Shown here piece after piece: positions 9,056 to 17,629 of a stretch of DNA of 38,590 nt. Each line of letters opens with the position of its first letter. Positions within the stretch are counted from its first letter, which is position 1. This DNA comes from Ignavibacteria bacterium. GTDB taxonomy: Bacteria > Bacteroidota > Ignavibacteria > Tepidaquicellales > Tepidaquicellaceae. Where the stretch lies: positions 1 through 38,590 of the forward strand of contig JABAQZ010000035.1 of the NCBI GenBank assembly GCA_019187405.1, written 5' to 3'. The notes under the pieces are model-generated. The model saw only the letters and a program-made list of their open reading frames with translations. It searched no databases and was not told where the DNA came from. The position numbers and the translations under genes are program-made.

Positions 9056-9382
9056 TTAAATTTGATTTTGAAAAATTCCATTTACTATATATTCAACTGC
9101 ATTGTTTTTGTCGGCAGTGGCAATAAGCATTTCGTCCTGCATTAGATACATTTTCTCATTAATCTTCAATACTTGGCCTCCTGCTAAATTATAATTTTTT
9201 TGAATCAGCAAAATTTTTTCTTCATTAAATTGAATATGCAAATTCAGATTAACGATATCTTCAGTATTGTTAACGAACTGCATGTATTCGATTTCAGTGT
9301 CAGCTGAGGCTACGAATAATTTTTGTTCCACCAGCTGGTCAGCTGCATAAACGGTCTTTATTTTGCCGACTGCTAATTTCAT
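9056..9382 (-). CDS. Hypothetical late protein downstream of the tail fibre
   Basis: The product has 108 residues, with no signal peptide and no cysteines. Alternating hydrophobic residues suggest a beta-sandwich. The start lies 7 bp past the tail-fibre stop codon. The position directly after a fibre gene fits a fibre assembly or head-domain accessory protein, but no motif supports this. Confidence 0.62.
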   Translation of the reverse strand: MKLAVGKIKTVYAADQLVEQKLFVASADTEIEYMQFVNNTEDIVNLNLHIQFNEEKILLIQKNYNLAGGQVLKINEKMYLMQDEMLIATADKNNAVEYIVNGIFQNQI

Positions 9383-9388
9383 TTCTAT

Positions 9389-10933
9389 TTAAGGAGTTAG
9401 ATGTTTATCTAATTCAAGCCAGAATGACGATTCATGGTCAAGCATAAGTTCGACGTAATCTCCTGCATTAAACACATTATCCGCGCCATCTTTGAATATC
9501 ACCCCGACGTTCGCACCCGAAGCAGTTTCACCATTTGTAAAAGTAAGTCCGCCCACAAACTGCAGTATAATTCTTGAGCCGGGAGTCCAGTCGGTTGTGT
9601 TAATCCGCTTGATATTTGTTACTCCGGTAATTCTGAAGTAATTTCCATCGCCGAGAGTGATATCTGCTGCTGATGCAACAGTGCTTCCGTACCGTCCAAG
9701 AATCCTTCGCCCTCTTATATCCCCCTTTGAATTTGAAATCAAAAAATTATTTAAGCTCATCAAATCATAAGTGACATATTTCTTATTATTGTGTGTGCTT
9801 GTCAATTCGCCGATGCAATCTGTCAGCTCGACTGTGACACTCTCTCCGAAACTACATCCGCCAAGGAAAATGCAGTTTTCAAAAGTAAATGAACCAGCGC
9901 CAAACAGATTTTTGAACTCAACACCATAAAAGATTACATTCGAAAAATTTGTAACCGCAGCTTCATTTTCATTCTCGAGGATAACATTTGAAATAATATT
10001 TTCTCCGAGTGCTGTATAATTATAAATATCTTCTGCAACTCTTAATGTGATACCGGGACCTCCTCCGCAAATGTGAATATACGGATCATACCCGGTCAGG
10101 AGGAGATTGTGGTTTGGGAGTAAGCCATCGGCTCCGTTTCCTTCTATCACTACAATCATGTGGCGCGATGATGTTGCAAATAATGCAGCTGCTATTATAC
10201 CCTCCTCAAGCTTCCGATAAACTTTATTATCTTCCTGTACTCCCGAAAATATTACGCGGATAATATTGTTGCTCTGTTGATAAGCCGAAGGATTGTAACC
10301 CTGCAAGACACGCGTAACATACTCCTCTACAAATTTTCGGTTAACCAGCTGAAGCAGACCTGTCGGCTCTGTCAATCTTACAACGCTCGAGCGAAATACG
10401 ACAGCAGAATATACCTGTTGAGCCTCTGTAGCCGTTTGTCGCTTATCCAATCCATCCAGAACTCTTAATGGCTCTGTATTACCCGTGGGAGCTGGTAGAT
10501 TAGTGATTTTCTGTCCATTCATATCCAGCACGCCTGCCATTGCTCCGCCGGACTTCTGCAAATACCTTCCGTCGCCATAGCCCCTTTTCACCGGCTCACC
10601 GTCAGATGATGCATCAGGCAGATTAGTTATTCTCTGCCCGTTCATATCCAGCACGCCTGTCATTGCTCCGCCGGACTTCATTAGTATATCCTGCCCGCGG
10701 AAAATCTCGCGCCCATTATTTCCCCCAAAAGAATTATCAACGACCCCGTTGACGTAGAGCTTATAAGTGCCTGTGATAACATCATCGACTTTGTACGAAC
10801 CTGCTTTACCGGCAACGTCGGACAATGTATAATCGTCTGATCCGAAACCCGGTCCCATGCGAAGTTTAACAGTCTGATTTGGCAGTCCGGCACCGGTTGC
10901 CGGGTCTCGTAGAACTATAGTTATTGAAGCCAT
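9389..10933 (-). CDS. Tail fibre / receptor-binding protein
   Basis: The product has 514 residues. Residues 1-85 form a small beta domain (TIVLRDPATGAGLPNQTVKL) like Ig or carboxypeptidase-regulatory domains. Two copies of a fibre motif of the form KSGGAM.GVLDMNGQ.ITNLP follow at 86-106 and 127-147, a 41-residue period. This motif is typical of tail fibres of many phages, where it forms the trimeric shaft. Residues about 230-400 have a beta-helix-like pattern (IISNVILENEN, NVIFYGVEFKNL, SFTFENCIFLGGCSF), and a C-terminal domain follows. The role is host-surface recognition. It lies between the tail tip genes and the secreted proteins. Confidence 0.85.
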   Translation of the reverse strand: MASITIVLRDPATGAGLPNQTVKLRMGPGFGSDDYTLSDVAGKAGSYKVDDVITGTYKLYVNGVVDNSFGGNNGREIFRGQDILMKSGGAMTGVLDMNGQRITNLPDASSDGEPVKRGYGDGRYLQKSGGAMAGVLDMNGQKITNLPAPTGNTEPLRVLDGLDKRQTATEAQQVYSAVVFRSSVVRLTEPTGLLQLVNRKFVEEYVTRVLQGYNPSAYQQSNNIIRVIFSGVQEDNKVYRKLEEGIIAAALFATSSRHMIVVIEGNGADGLLPNHNLLLTGYDPYIHICGGGPGITLRVAEDIYNYTALGENIISNVILENENEAAVTNFSNVIFYGVEFKNLFGAGSFTFENCIFLGGCSFGESVTVELTDCIGELTSTHNNKKYVTYDLMSLNNFLISNSKGDIRGRRILGRYGSTVASAADITLGDGNYFRITGVTNIKRINTTDWTPGSRIILQFVGGLTFTNGETASGANVGVIFKDGADNVFNAGDYVELMLDHESSFWLELDKHLTP

Positions 10934-10957
10934 TTAGAAATATGTTTTTAAATTATG

Positions 10958-11470
10958 TTATGAAAATTCTTCCATCCCGATTGTCGATACTCCCTGCTGA
11001 AGTGACGGATCGACTATCTCCCAGCCGTAATGCGGATGTTTCGTTCTGTAATTTCGTACCACTCCCTTGTTGCCCGCTGAATTCCTGTGATTAATTATCT
11101 GCGAGAATTCCATTTTTTCTGTCAGTCCGTCATCATCTTTCAGTTGAACAACTTCGTACCGCAGAGAAGGGACATCTGTGTGCGGCTCTAATAACAATCT
11201 GTAACCGAGCCGCTCAGCGTTGATAACACTTGCAAGCTTGTCAGCATCTTCACCGGTTATTAGTTCAGCCCAGTCGATTTCGAAATAATGGTGAGCATAT
11301 AAAAATTTTTGTTTAATGCTGCCGTCAACTAACTGTGCAGAACAATACTTCTCATCCATGAAGTATCTCAACGACCGATGCTTGAAACTGAACTCTAAAA
11401 CCGTCTCAACATTATTGTTGTCGATAATGTGAAACCGAAACTGCTTTGAAATTCCGTTGCGGCTGTTCAA
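10958..11470 (-). CDS. Putative tail tip protein
   Basis: The product has 170 residues, is soluble and has no signal peptide. It overlaps the 434-residue gene upstream by 4 bp and precedes the tail fibre. The order tape measure, distal tail, this gene, fibre is that of siphovirus tail tips. I recognise no domain, so the role comes from position only. Confidence 0.62.
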   Translation of the reverse strand: MNSRNGISKQFRFHIIDNNNVETVLEFSFKHRSLRYFMDEKYCSAQLVDGSIKQKFLYAHHYFEIDWAELITGEDADKLASVINAERLGYRLLLEPHTDVPSLRYEVVQLKDDDGLTEKMEFSQIINHRNSAGNKGVVRNYRTKHPHYGWEIVDPSLQQGVSTIGMEEFS

Positions 11471-12771
11471 ATTATTGCTGCCTCCAGTGCCTGCATTTCT
11501 GTTTTTTGTCTTATTAAATCGATTGATATTTGAATAGGTCTTGTAATAACAGGAAGCTCGTCAGGCAATTCTAATTTATAGTATTCGTTCATCCGGTAAT
11601 TTATTCCGTTAAGCTCGATCTCGTACTTATCGCGTGGCTTTCTACGAGCTAAATAGTAATGCCTGGTTATGATTCTTTCGATTGGCATGTAAGCAAGCGG
11701 GACCAAGTCAGGGTCAATAATTCCGTTGAGCACAGTCTGCGTATAAGCACCTTGAGACACTCTGATATTAGGCGCTCCTTCATTGTTAAGTGCTTGCTGT
11801 CTTGTAAGTATAGTTTGCATATCAAGTATGTCATCTTTGTTAACAGGGTCGCCCTGGTTATTAAGAGTTGGATAAAGCCCTTCGACAACTATATTAGTTG
11901 GCGGCTCCGGGTTGTTTTTTGGTATATTTCTTACGCCAATAATGTTATTCAGCCAAACCTCGCGTCGATAAGATTTGACGTCTTGTAAAAGAACAACCGG
12001 AAAATTTGCAGAGTTAATAAAACGTTTTGTAACATAAAGTTTATTTATTCCTCCTGAACCAATGGACATCCCAAATTCCCTGGCATAATTTTTTATTACA
12101 TCGGAAAACACGTCTGAGTTTTCATAGATTTTTTCTCTGTATATATGCACATGCTTCCACCCCTCAGGGGCAGACCAGCTAACATCAAACTCGGGAACGC
12201 CAATGCTTCCGTTGCCTCTGAATTGCCAATTGTGCCGAAAGTATACTCCATTAAAAGTGTTTGACGTGTACTCAGATATATCCTGTGTTACATTTGTCCT
12301 GTCTAAATTCGGATATACCTGTTTGTAAATTTCTATTATGTCTGTTATGCCGCCTGCCCAGTCCTGAGGGCTTGTAGGCACGGGTTTTTGCCGGAGCAGC
12401 ACACTGTAGTCAACAAGCTCAAAGAAAATTCTTCTTGTGTTGTCATCATACGTTAAAGTTTTTTTGTCAATGTAACCTGAAAATACTAAGTTTTGATTAA
12501 AATAAATTTCTCCGGAATGATTATTTTCATAATTGTTTGAACCGGTGAGTCCAAAAGCATGCTTCAGTATTAAATAATTTTTCTTTTCGAAATCGTCGAA
12601 CTCAAGTGACATCGTATTCGGATAAAATGTCAGTTCATCTTCGTCCTCATATCCGAATTCCAGATTTCCAGACGAGATGACATCCATGTCAAGCACATCG
12701 TCAGCCTGGTAAAGCAATTTTACTCTGAGTGAATTATTTGCTCCAACGTTATATGTCTTATCGAATATCAT
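11467..12771 (-). CDS. Putative distal tail / tail hub protein
   Basis: The product has 434 residues. The N-terminal 130 residues are beta-rich with short strands and a YIDKKTLTYDDNTRRIFFEL segment, like Dit or hub proteins. The middle (about 130-260) carries an ITDIIEIYKQVYPNLD helix and FSDVIKNYAREFG, which resembles the hub domain of tail-associated proteins. It directly follows the tape measure gene, the usual place of Dit/Tal genes in long-tailed phages. It lacks any lysozyme or contractile-baseplate motif. The assignment rests on gene order and overall character. Confidence 0.6.
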   Translation of the reverse strand: MIFDKTYNVGANNSLRVKLLYQADDVLDMDVISSGNLEFGYEDEDELTFYPNTMSLEFDDFEKKNYLILKHAFGLTGSNNYENNHSGEIYFNQNLVFSGYIDKKTLTYDDNTRRIFFELVDYSVLLRQKPVPTSPQDWAGGITDIIEIYKQVYPNLDRTNVTQDISEYTSNTFNGVYFRHNWQFRGNGSIGVPEFDVSWSAPEGWKHVHIYREKIYENSDVFSDVIKNYAREFGMSIGSGGINKLYVTKRFINSANFPVVLLQDVKSYRREVWLNNIIGVRNIPKNNPEPPTNIVVEGLYPTLNNQGDPVNKDDILDMQTILTRQQALNNEGAPNIRVSQGAYTQTVLNGIIDPDLVPLAYMPIERIITRHYYLARRKPRDKYEIELNGINYRMNEYYKLELPDELPVITRPIQISIDLIRQKTEMQALEAAII

Positions 12772-12777
12772 TTTTTT

Positions 12778-15654
12778 TTATTTTTTTCTGTTGCCAATAA
12801 TTCTTTGAGTTCGCCTTAACGACACCTCAATATCATTTCCTTTCAGTTTATAATTTTGAACATACGGTATCTGGACTACCTGCGGCGCAGACAAGGTTTG
12901 GAATGCGGCTGAAAACCTCTCTACGAGTTTGTCAAGATTGCTCTGTCCGCCTATCGGCATCATTCTGCCAGGCGCAGCTCCTGAAGCGCCTCCACCACTG
13001 CTTCCGAAGCTAAATATTCCTCTCAATAAACCGAACAAGCCACCGCCGCCTCCACCACCCATGATCGCCGCCAATAATCCTGCGATACTGTTTACCAGGC
13101 TCACAGCATTCGATAATCCATTTATCAGTTTGCTTACAAATGTGTCAGCTCCAAGCCCGAGGATTTCTGCTATCCGCTGAGCCGAGACGAGTCCCTGGTT
13201 TAGTCGATCGTCAAAAGTGATTGCTTTCTCTTTTTTTTGTTTTTTCTTGTCAACTTTATTGATTTGAACATCCGGAGCTTCAACTTCACCAGGCTTAATT
13301 TTTATCCTTTTGTATTCGTTTAAAATATCAATGTATTTTTGAAGCTGTTCAAGCAAAAAATATCTTTCATCAAATCGTAAATCAGGACTTTGTAATTTCA
13401 GTTGAATGTCCGCGATAATATCTTCGGTCTCCTTAAGCTTTTTATTATACTCCTCAAGTAAATCAATTTTTTTCTTTTCCTCTTTTTCTGCTTCGTGCGA
13501 AGTTGATTTTTTTGTTTCACTTTTCGGAAGAGAGTTTATTATCGACTCCTGTTTTTTAAGCAATTCATCGTATTTGTTTATTATATCCTGTCCTTTTTTC
13601 ATTACTTCCGGAGCTCCGATTTGTTCTCCTACTTTAATTAGATTCTGCGCGAGCGTCAAAAGTTCAAATGCCTCGGATAATATGCTTGCCGAACTTGTCA
13701 ATGCTTTAAACCGGGTTAGAATATTAGACACCATGACAGAGACAGCATCATTTAGTGTATCAGCAGCTAACTTACTGTCTCCGAGATGCGCGCTCAAACC
13801 TTTGAACAGCTGATGTAAAGGAGCATTTTTAAAATTAGTTGAAAATAAATCGATAATTTTTTTCTGAGTGTCTTCGGCTGTTTTCGCTGTCTCCAGTAAT
13901 TCGGCTGATGCTGAGCTCAGATACCCTTCAAATGTTTCAAATGGATTTAGATTCCAGAAGAAGAACTCCTCTTTTAAAATTTTTGCTCCGTCCTTGAGCT
14001 TGTTATTTAACTCGTTAACCTCTTCTGACTGCTCGACATATTCTTCTGTTAAATTTGCTAACTCAGCAGCAATTGTCTCCGTTGCGGCATCTGTGTAAAT
14101 TTTAAGCTTTTCTTTCTCCTTCTCTATCAAGTCTGTTAAACCTTTTTCGTTTAAAGACTCAGCGCGAGTCTTACTGTCGATTCCGGAAACAACTTCCGGA
14201 TAAACCTGCTTTACCCGCTCAAGCGCAGCATTGTAATTTTCTTGCTCCTGCATTGTCAGCACCATACCGTTTTTGAGAGCTTCATTCACCGTCAACAACG
14301 ATTTAAGATTTTCTTCCTGCTCTTTGATCTTATCGTTTGACTCTTCCATAACAGAATTAATGTCACTTACGGTGGAGCTAACATCTGAGTAAGCTGAGGT
14401 GAAAGCAGCTGCGCCGGTTACAACAAGACCTATGAGCAATGGGAGTCCGCCGAGCGCTGTATTCATTACAACCAATTGTCCGTTTACGGCGATAATGCCG
14501 GCTGTTATCAGAGCCAAACCCCCGACAAGAATCTTAATAGGAGTAGGAAGTGCTATCATAAGTGCGTTGATAAGCAGAAATCCTTTTGTCGTAACGCTCA
14601 ATTGGCCGTTGAGTAGTGTGACAGCAGTAAGCACCGTCATAATTGCCAAAGCTGCAACTTTCATTTTAGGAGGTGCTTCTAACAAAAATTTATTAACCGG
14701 CATGAGGATAGTTACCGCTACAGAAGCCATTGTGGATACGATTCCACCAAATGCAATTTTGAGGTCATCAACAGCTTTGCTGAATCTAATTAAACCGCCC
14801 TGCGAGCTGTTCATTAGTTTATCTGCATTCCCCAGCTGTCCGTTTGTCTCCTGAATAATGCCGTTGAATATTGCCATTCTGATGCCCGCATCCTGCCCGG
14901 CTTTCATAAGGTCCTGCGCTTTGAACCCTGCCTCTTCAAGCATAATTGATAGGTTCTTTGTTACCCCGGCATTGTCAACGAGAATTGAATTCCCATTTTT
15001 TATGCCTTCGGTTGCTGACCTGACAGCGTCGCCAAAAGATAGCGACTCTTGTCTTCCGAATGCGGCACTCTCACCAAGCCGCCTAATGATTTCGGTCGAC
15101 TGTTCTAAAGTAAAATTTGCAGCTAATAAATTTTTAAATGCCGTCGATGCATCGGCAATAGAAAGCAGCCCGTTTTTTACAAGGTCAAGATTTTGCGCGA
15201 CGTCTTTGGCTTCATTTTTATCAAGTCCTTTAAAAACGGAAATTGATTCAAGACCCAGAAGCGCGCTTTGATATGAATTGAATTTCGTAAGATACTCGCT
15301 GAAAGTATTCTTCAGAATTTGAAGCACGGTTTGAATTCCCTGAAAGCGCAGGAACAAATTCTGCAGAGAGTCATTCAGTCTGAACGAGACTGTAGAAGAT
15401 TTCTGAAAGCTGTCGCCGAGCTTGTCGGTGGAAGTTGATGTTTGCTCTGCTTCGGAATTTAACTTAGATAAAGTCGTGTTAAGCTTATTTATCTCTGAAT
15501 CAATGTCTCCGGCTTTGAATGTCGGCGGCTGCAGCTTCATTAACTGCCCGGCGGATGTACTGAACATCCTGAGGAGATTCAGAGAGGTTTTGATCGACTC
15601 TCCTAATGGTTTGACGTCTAAAAAAAGCGATATTTTTAAATCTCCGATTGTCAT
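12778..15654 (-). CDS. Tail tape measure protein
   Basis: The product has 958 residues, the largest in the window. The N-terminal part has coiled coils (about 50-90) and a helical FRLNDSLQNLFLRFQGIQTV region. Long hydrophobic stretches follow at about 300-425 (ILVGGLALITAGIIAVNGQL), then charged coiled coils at about 430-780 and a Gly-rich hinge near 880 (MGGGGGGGLFG). This is the standard build of tape measure proteins, which set tail length and help DNA entry. At 1 residue per about 1.5 angstrom it predicts a tail near 140 nm, an estimate from the known length rule. It lies directly after the chaperone pair, as in lambda and many siphoviruses. Confidence 0.9.
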   Translation of the reverse strand: MTIGDLKISLFLDVKPLGESIKTSLNLLRMFSTSAGQLMKLQPPTFKAGDIDSEINKLNTTLSKLNSEAEQTSTSTDKLGDSFQKSSTVSFRLNDSLQNLFLRFQGIQTVLQILKNTFSEYLTKFNSYQSALLGLESISVFKGLDKNEAKDVAQNLDLVKNGLLSIADASTAFKNLLAANFTLEQSTEIIRRLGESAAFGRQESLSFGDAVRSATEGIKNGNSILVDNAGVTKNLSIMLEEAGFKAQDLMKAGQDAGIRMAIFNGIIQETNGQLGNADKLMNSSQGGLIRFSKAVDDLKIAFGGIVSTMASVAVTILMPVNKFLLEAPPKMKVAALAIMTVLTAVTLLNGQLSVTTKGFLLINALMIALPTPIKILVGGLALITAGIIAVNGQLVVMNTALGGLPLLIGLVVTGAAAFTSAYSDVSSTVSDINSVMEESNDKIKEQEENLKSLLTVNEALKNGMVLTMQEQENYNAALERVKQVYPEVVSGIDSKTRAESLNEKGLTDLIEKEKEKLKIYTDAATETIAAELANLTEEYVEQSEEVNELNNKLKDGAKILKEEFFFWNLNPFETFEGYLSSASAELLETAKTAEDTQKKIIDLFSTNFKNAPLHQLFKGLSAHLGDSKLAADTLNDAVSVMVSNILTRFKALTSSASILSEAFELLTLAQNLIKVGEQIGAPEVMKKGQDIINKYDELLKKQESIINSLPKSETKKSTSHEAEKEEKKKIDLLEEYNKKLKETEDIIADIQLKLQSPDLRFDERYFLLEQLQKYIDILNEYKRIKIKPGEVEAPDVQINKVDKKKQKKEKAITFDDRLNQGLVSAQRIAEILGLGADTFVSKLINGLSNAVSLVNSIAGLLAAIMGGGGGGGLFGLLRGIFSFGSSGGGASGAAPGRMMPIGGQSNLDKLVERFSAAFQTLSAPQVVQIPYVQNYKLKGNDIEVSLRRTQRIIGNRKK

Positions 15655-15743
15655 TTTACGTTGACTGTCAGTTGTTTATTTCTTAGTTTTAATAAAAACC
15701 ATACTATGTATTTTTTAGTATTTTTTATTATTTGCATTGCCAT
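15651..15743 (-). CDS. Possible 30-residue peptide coupled to the tape measure start
   Basis: This short frame encodes MAMQIIKNTKKYIVWFLLKL and ten more residues. Its TGA overlaps the tape measure ATG as ATGA, like other coupled pairs in this module. The opposite strand of the same region also holds a plausible 33-residue hydrophobic frame (15706-15807, ends WDQFKKDYYL). At most one is likely to be real and I cannot decide. Confidence 0.28.
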   Translation of the reverse strand: MAMQIIKNTKKYIVWFLLKLRNKQLTVNVK

Positions 15744-15797
15744 TTTCTGCGTTATTGAAATTGTTTCTTACGGCTGGGATCAATTCAAGAAGGACTA

Positions 15798-16417
15798 TTA
15801 CTTGTAAGCATCCTGAATCCACATGCCGAACTCTTCCTTTTCCTTGTGAATTAATATAATAGCAAATTTCGAGAGTTTCATTTGTTTTATTTTGGCTTCG
15901 TGCTCCGGCGTGTTGTTTCCGCCGCTCAATATAATTATTGCGTCTTCATAACATTGCTTTGGAAGCCCGCGTTGTTTATCCTCTGTTTTCTCTTTAAATT
16001 TTATGTAAAGAGGGTCTTCTGTTTTGAAATCGCTTCTCCTACGGTATTCTTCAATAATTTCATCGCCGTAGGATTTAAAGAAAAAAAATCTTTAAACACT
16101 ACCTCCAATTCTGAATTTTTCAGCAGATCGTAATTAACCTCAGAGCAATCGTTGCTTATCAGGATTATATTTAGAACTTTGTTTAAAATTTTCTCTTGCA
16201 TCAATAATCCAAGCAAAGATTTTATATCTGAATTTTCATTAAGGTATGCAATGTTAATGTTCAGCAATACTTTAGCAAGTTCTTCATCCTGTTGTAAATT
16301 TAACTCTTCCTGCCAGGCTATAAAGCCGCATTTGAACTTATAATGAATTTTTCCGTCGACTGGCACTTTCGAGGGTGCGGTTTTTTCTTTAAACATAGAA
16401 AATATTTTGTCGAGCAT
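15798..16417 (-). CDS. Frameshifted long tail chaperone (lambda gpGT-like)
   Basis: Reading starts at 16417, and 112 codons are read up to 16082. After slipping back one base at the T run, the -1 frame is open for 94 codons to the stop at 15798-15800, giving a 206-residue fusion. The extension starts FFKSYGDEIIEEYRRRSDFK and ends GMWIQDAYK. It has normal protein character and lacks its own plausible start codon near the junction, which is what a programmed frameshift predicts. It ends just before the tape measure gene. Established knowledge: such G/GT pairs are conserved in long-tailed phages, including Mu-like ones. The shift itself is inferred from sequence. Confidence 0.75.
16001..16417 (-). 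CDS. Tail assembly chaperone (lambda gpG-like, unshifted product)
   Basis: The product has 138 residues, is soluble and mostly helical. It lies between the probable tail tube gene and the tape measure, the place of tail assembly chaperones. No family is visible by eye, but the gene has the hallmark of such chaperones: near its end it carries an 8-T run where the ribosome can slip -1, and the -1 frame stays open for 94 more codons. Residues 113-138 belong only to the unshifted form. In lambda the short form coats the tape measure and the long form recruits tube subunits. Two hairpins upstream cut it off from the tube gene. Confidence 0.78.
   Translation of the reverse strand: MLDKIFSMFKEKTAPSKVPVDGKIHYKFKCGFIAWQEELNLQQDEELAKVLLNINIAYLNENSDIKSLLGLLMQEKILNKVLNIILISNDCSEVNYDLLKNSELEVVFKDFFSLNPTAMKLLKNTVGEAISKQKTLFT
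16082..16088 (-). promoter_or_regulatory. Slippery heptamer for -1 ribosomal frameshifting
   Basis: On the minus strand the heptamer T TTT TTT lies in frame (GAT TTT TTT TCT), within a run of eight T at 16081-16088. Both tRNAs can re-pair after a -1 slip. The shifted frame begins at the TTC codon 16082-16080. No obvious strong downstream stem was found by eye. Confidence 0.72.
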
Positions 16418-16451
16418 TTTTGGGACCTTTTAAAATTTAAGCTTTAAAAAT

Positions 16452-16484
16452 AAAAGTCCCGTAAAAAATTTAGACGAGACTTTT
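16452..16484 (-). terminator. Hairpin between tail tube and chaperone genes
   Basis: Arms at 16452-16462 and 16474-16484 pair over 11 bp with one wobble around an 11-nt loop. On the minus strand the stem ends in TTTT followed by ATTTTT. It looks like a rho-independent terminator. The near-symmetric A/T flanks would let it work on both strands. Confidence 0.58.
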
Positions 16485-16508
16485 TGTTTGTTCAATGTTA
16501 GAGAAAAT

Positions 16509-16533
16509 AAAAAAAAGCGGCAAAGCCGTTTTT
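16509..16533 (-). terminator. Rho-independent terminator at the end of the tail tube gene
   Basis: On the minus strand a CGGC-TTT-GCCG stem flanked by A5 on one side is followed by CTTTTTTTT. It overlaps the stop codon of the gene at 16532. It would keep tube transcripts high relative to the chaperones downstream. Confidence 0.68.
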
Positions 16534-17062
16534 AATCAGGTATCACTACGAAATAAGCAAAGAATTCGTTTTCGCTCTCGACTGCTGTCCCGCCATGGTT
16601 TGTGGCTGTCGGTAAATCGACATCCTGGACTTCAAAAACATCTGACTGCGGATTCACTTTCAGATTCAGCTGTATCTTGATATTGTCGCCTGCAGGTGTT
16701 TCAAGCTTCGTCGAACCGGTGACAATTAAGTCAGGAATGTAAACTTCGCAATATTCAGTTCCAATCTTGCCTGCATCACCCCAAAATTCTATACCGGTTT
16801 CTGAATTGCGCAACTGGTCAATTAGAGCCATTTCTTCCGGGTGAGATTGTGCAAGATCTATTTCAAGAGTCACCTTTCTGATGGACTGCATTGAGACAAC
16901 AGTCTCATCAGCCATAACAGCCTCTTTATCTCCGAGCTCATAAGTCAATGACCATCTGTTCGATTTTCCAATCTGTGACCAGGCCCCAGGGTTACCGTAC
17001 TTCAGATGTCCGTTATCTCCCATGTGGGAGCGGATGCGAGCATTATTTTTTCCAAGTGCCAT
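16532..17062 (-). CDS. Probable major tail tube protein
   Basis: The product has 176 residues, is beta-rich and has no signal peptide. It starts MALGKNNARIRSHMGDNGH and has segments such as VSMQSIRKVTLEIDLAQSH and DNIKIQLNLKVNPQSDVFEV that fit the beta-barrel of tube proteins. It is the gene just before the chaperone pair and tape measure, and it alone is followed by a strong terminator, as expected for an abundant structural protein. No sheath gene lies next to it. The call is by gene order and character, not by a recognised family. Confidence 0.6.
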   Translation of the reverse strand: MALGKNNARIRSHMGDNGHLKYGNPGAWSQIGKSNRWSLTYELGDKEAVMADETVVSMQSIRKVTLEIDLAQSHPEEMALIDQLRNSETGIEFWGDAGKIGTEYCEVYIPDLIVTGSTKLETPAGDNIKIQLNLKVNPQSDVFEVQDVDLPTATNHGGTAVESENEFFAYFVVIPD

Positions 17063-17075
17063 TTTGTTTTGTTAT

Positions 17076-17333
17076 TTAGTTTGAAAATTTCTTTTGCATA
17101 AGTTCTTCTTTTGTCAGCGCTATGTCTTTAGCACTAAGAGCTCTGTTCGGCGAGGCAAAAGTGCTGTATAATAGAGTTGTATTTACCTGCTCGAACTGCA
17201 GTCCAGCCGGGTCTCTTCTGATCTCAACAGATTCGCTGTATCTCACTGCTCGAATTTTTGTTGCAACAAAATTATTGTTTAACATTACTACAACTTCAGT
17301 GCCAGCCGGAAATTCGATTTCTATAGATTTCAT
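17076..17333 (-). CDS. Small hypothetical late protein
   Basis: The product has 85 residues, is soluble and is predicted beta-rich in its first half (IEIEFPAGTEVVVMLNNNFV). It ends with a helix (ALTKEELMQKKF). It starts from an ATG at 17333 and lies 13 bp upstream of the probable tail tube gene. I recognise no family. A head-tail connector or tube-associated role is possible by position only. Confidence 0.6.
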   Translation of the reverse strand: MKSIEIEFPAGTEVVVMLNNNFVATKIRAVRYSESVEIRRDPAGLQFEQVNTTLLYSTFASPNRALSAKDIALTKEELMQKKFSN

Positions 17334-17362
17334 GGGAATAATATTATTTAAGTTTTGAAAAA

Positions 17363-17626
17363 TTATTGATCCAAAGGGTGCCGAACCATCGGGTCCGGAT
17401 ATCCTTCATCCGGTTTCTTTGGCAGATCATTTCGTAAAGCATTCCTCTCGCTCGTTGACAGCACTGAATACCTTAACGCGCTTACACCGAGAAGAGTTAA
17501 TGCAAAATCAATTAAAGTCTTCAGAGTGCCGGAAAAATCATAGTCCGTAAAATACTGCAGTCCGAAGAGAAGCATAAACAAAACTATGCAGATAATTAGC
17601 TTGCGCCACTCTTGAAAGAAAGTCAT
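17363..17626 (-). CDS. Putative holin
   Basis: The product has 87 residues. It has two hydrophobic segments (about 8-26, LIICIVLFMLLFGLQYF, and about 36-53, TLIDFALTLLGVSALRYSV) and a charged, Pro-rich C-terminal tail. Size, two helices and a charged tail fit class II-type holins, which permeabilise the inner membrane at the end of the lytic cycle. It starts 3 bp past the stop of a membrane/coiled-coil protein, so the two may form the lysis cassette. I found no recognisable endolysin next to them. Confidence 0.6.
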   Translation of the reverse strand: MTFFQEWRKLIICIVLFMLLFGLQYFTDYDFSGTLKTLIDFALTLLGVSALRYSVLSTSERNALRNDLPKKPDEGYPDPMVRHPLDQ

Positions 17627-17629
17627 GAT

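Noticed and set aside
10497-10680. Diversity-generating retroelement acting on the tail fibre (two similar DNA segments)
   Set aside because: The two copies are shaft repeats inside one gene with changes at all bases, not adenine-specific, and there is no reverse transcriptase gene in the element.
12929-15664. Several 76-151 codon frames on the plus strand opposite the tape measure gene
   Set aside because: They are antisense shadows of a well-supported 958-residue gene and have low-complexity or hydrophobic translations.
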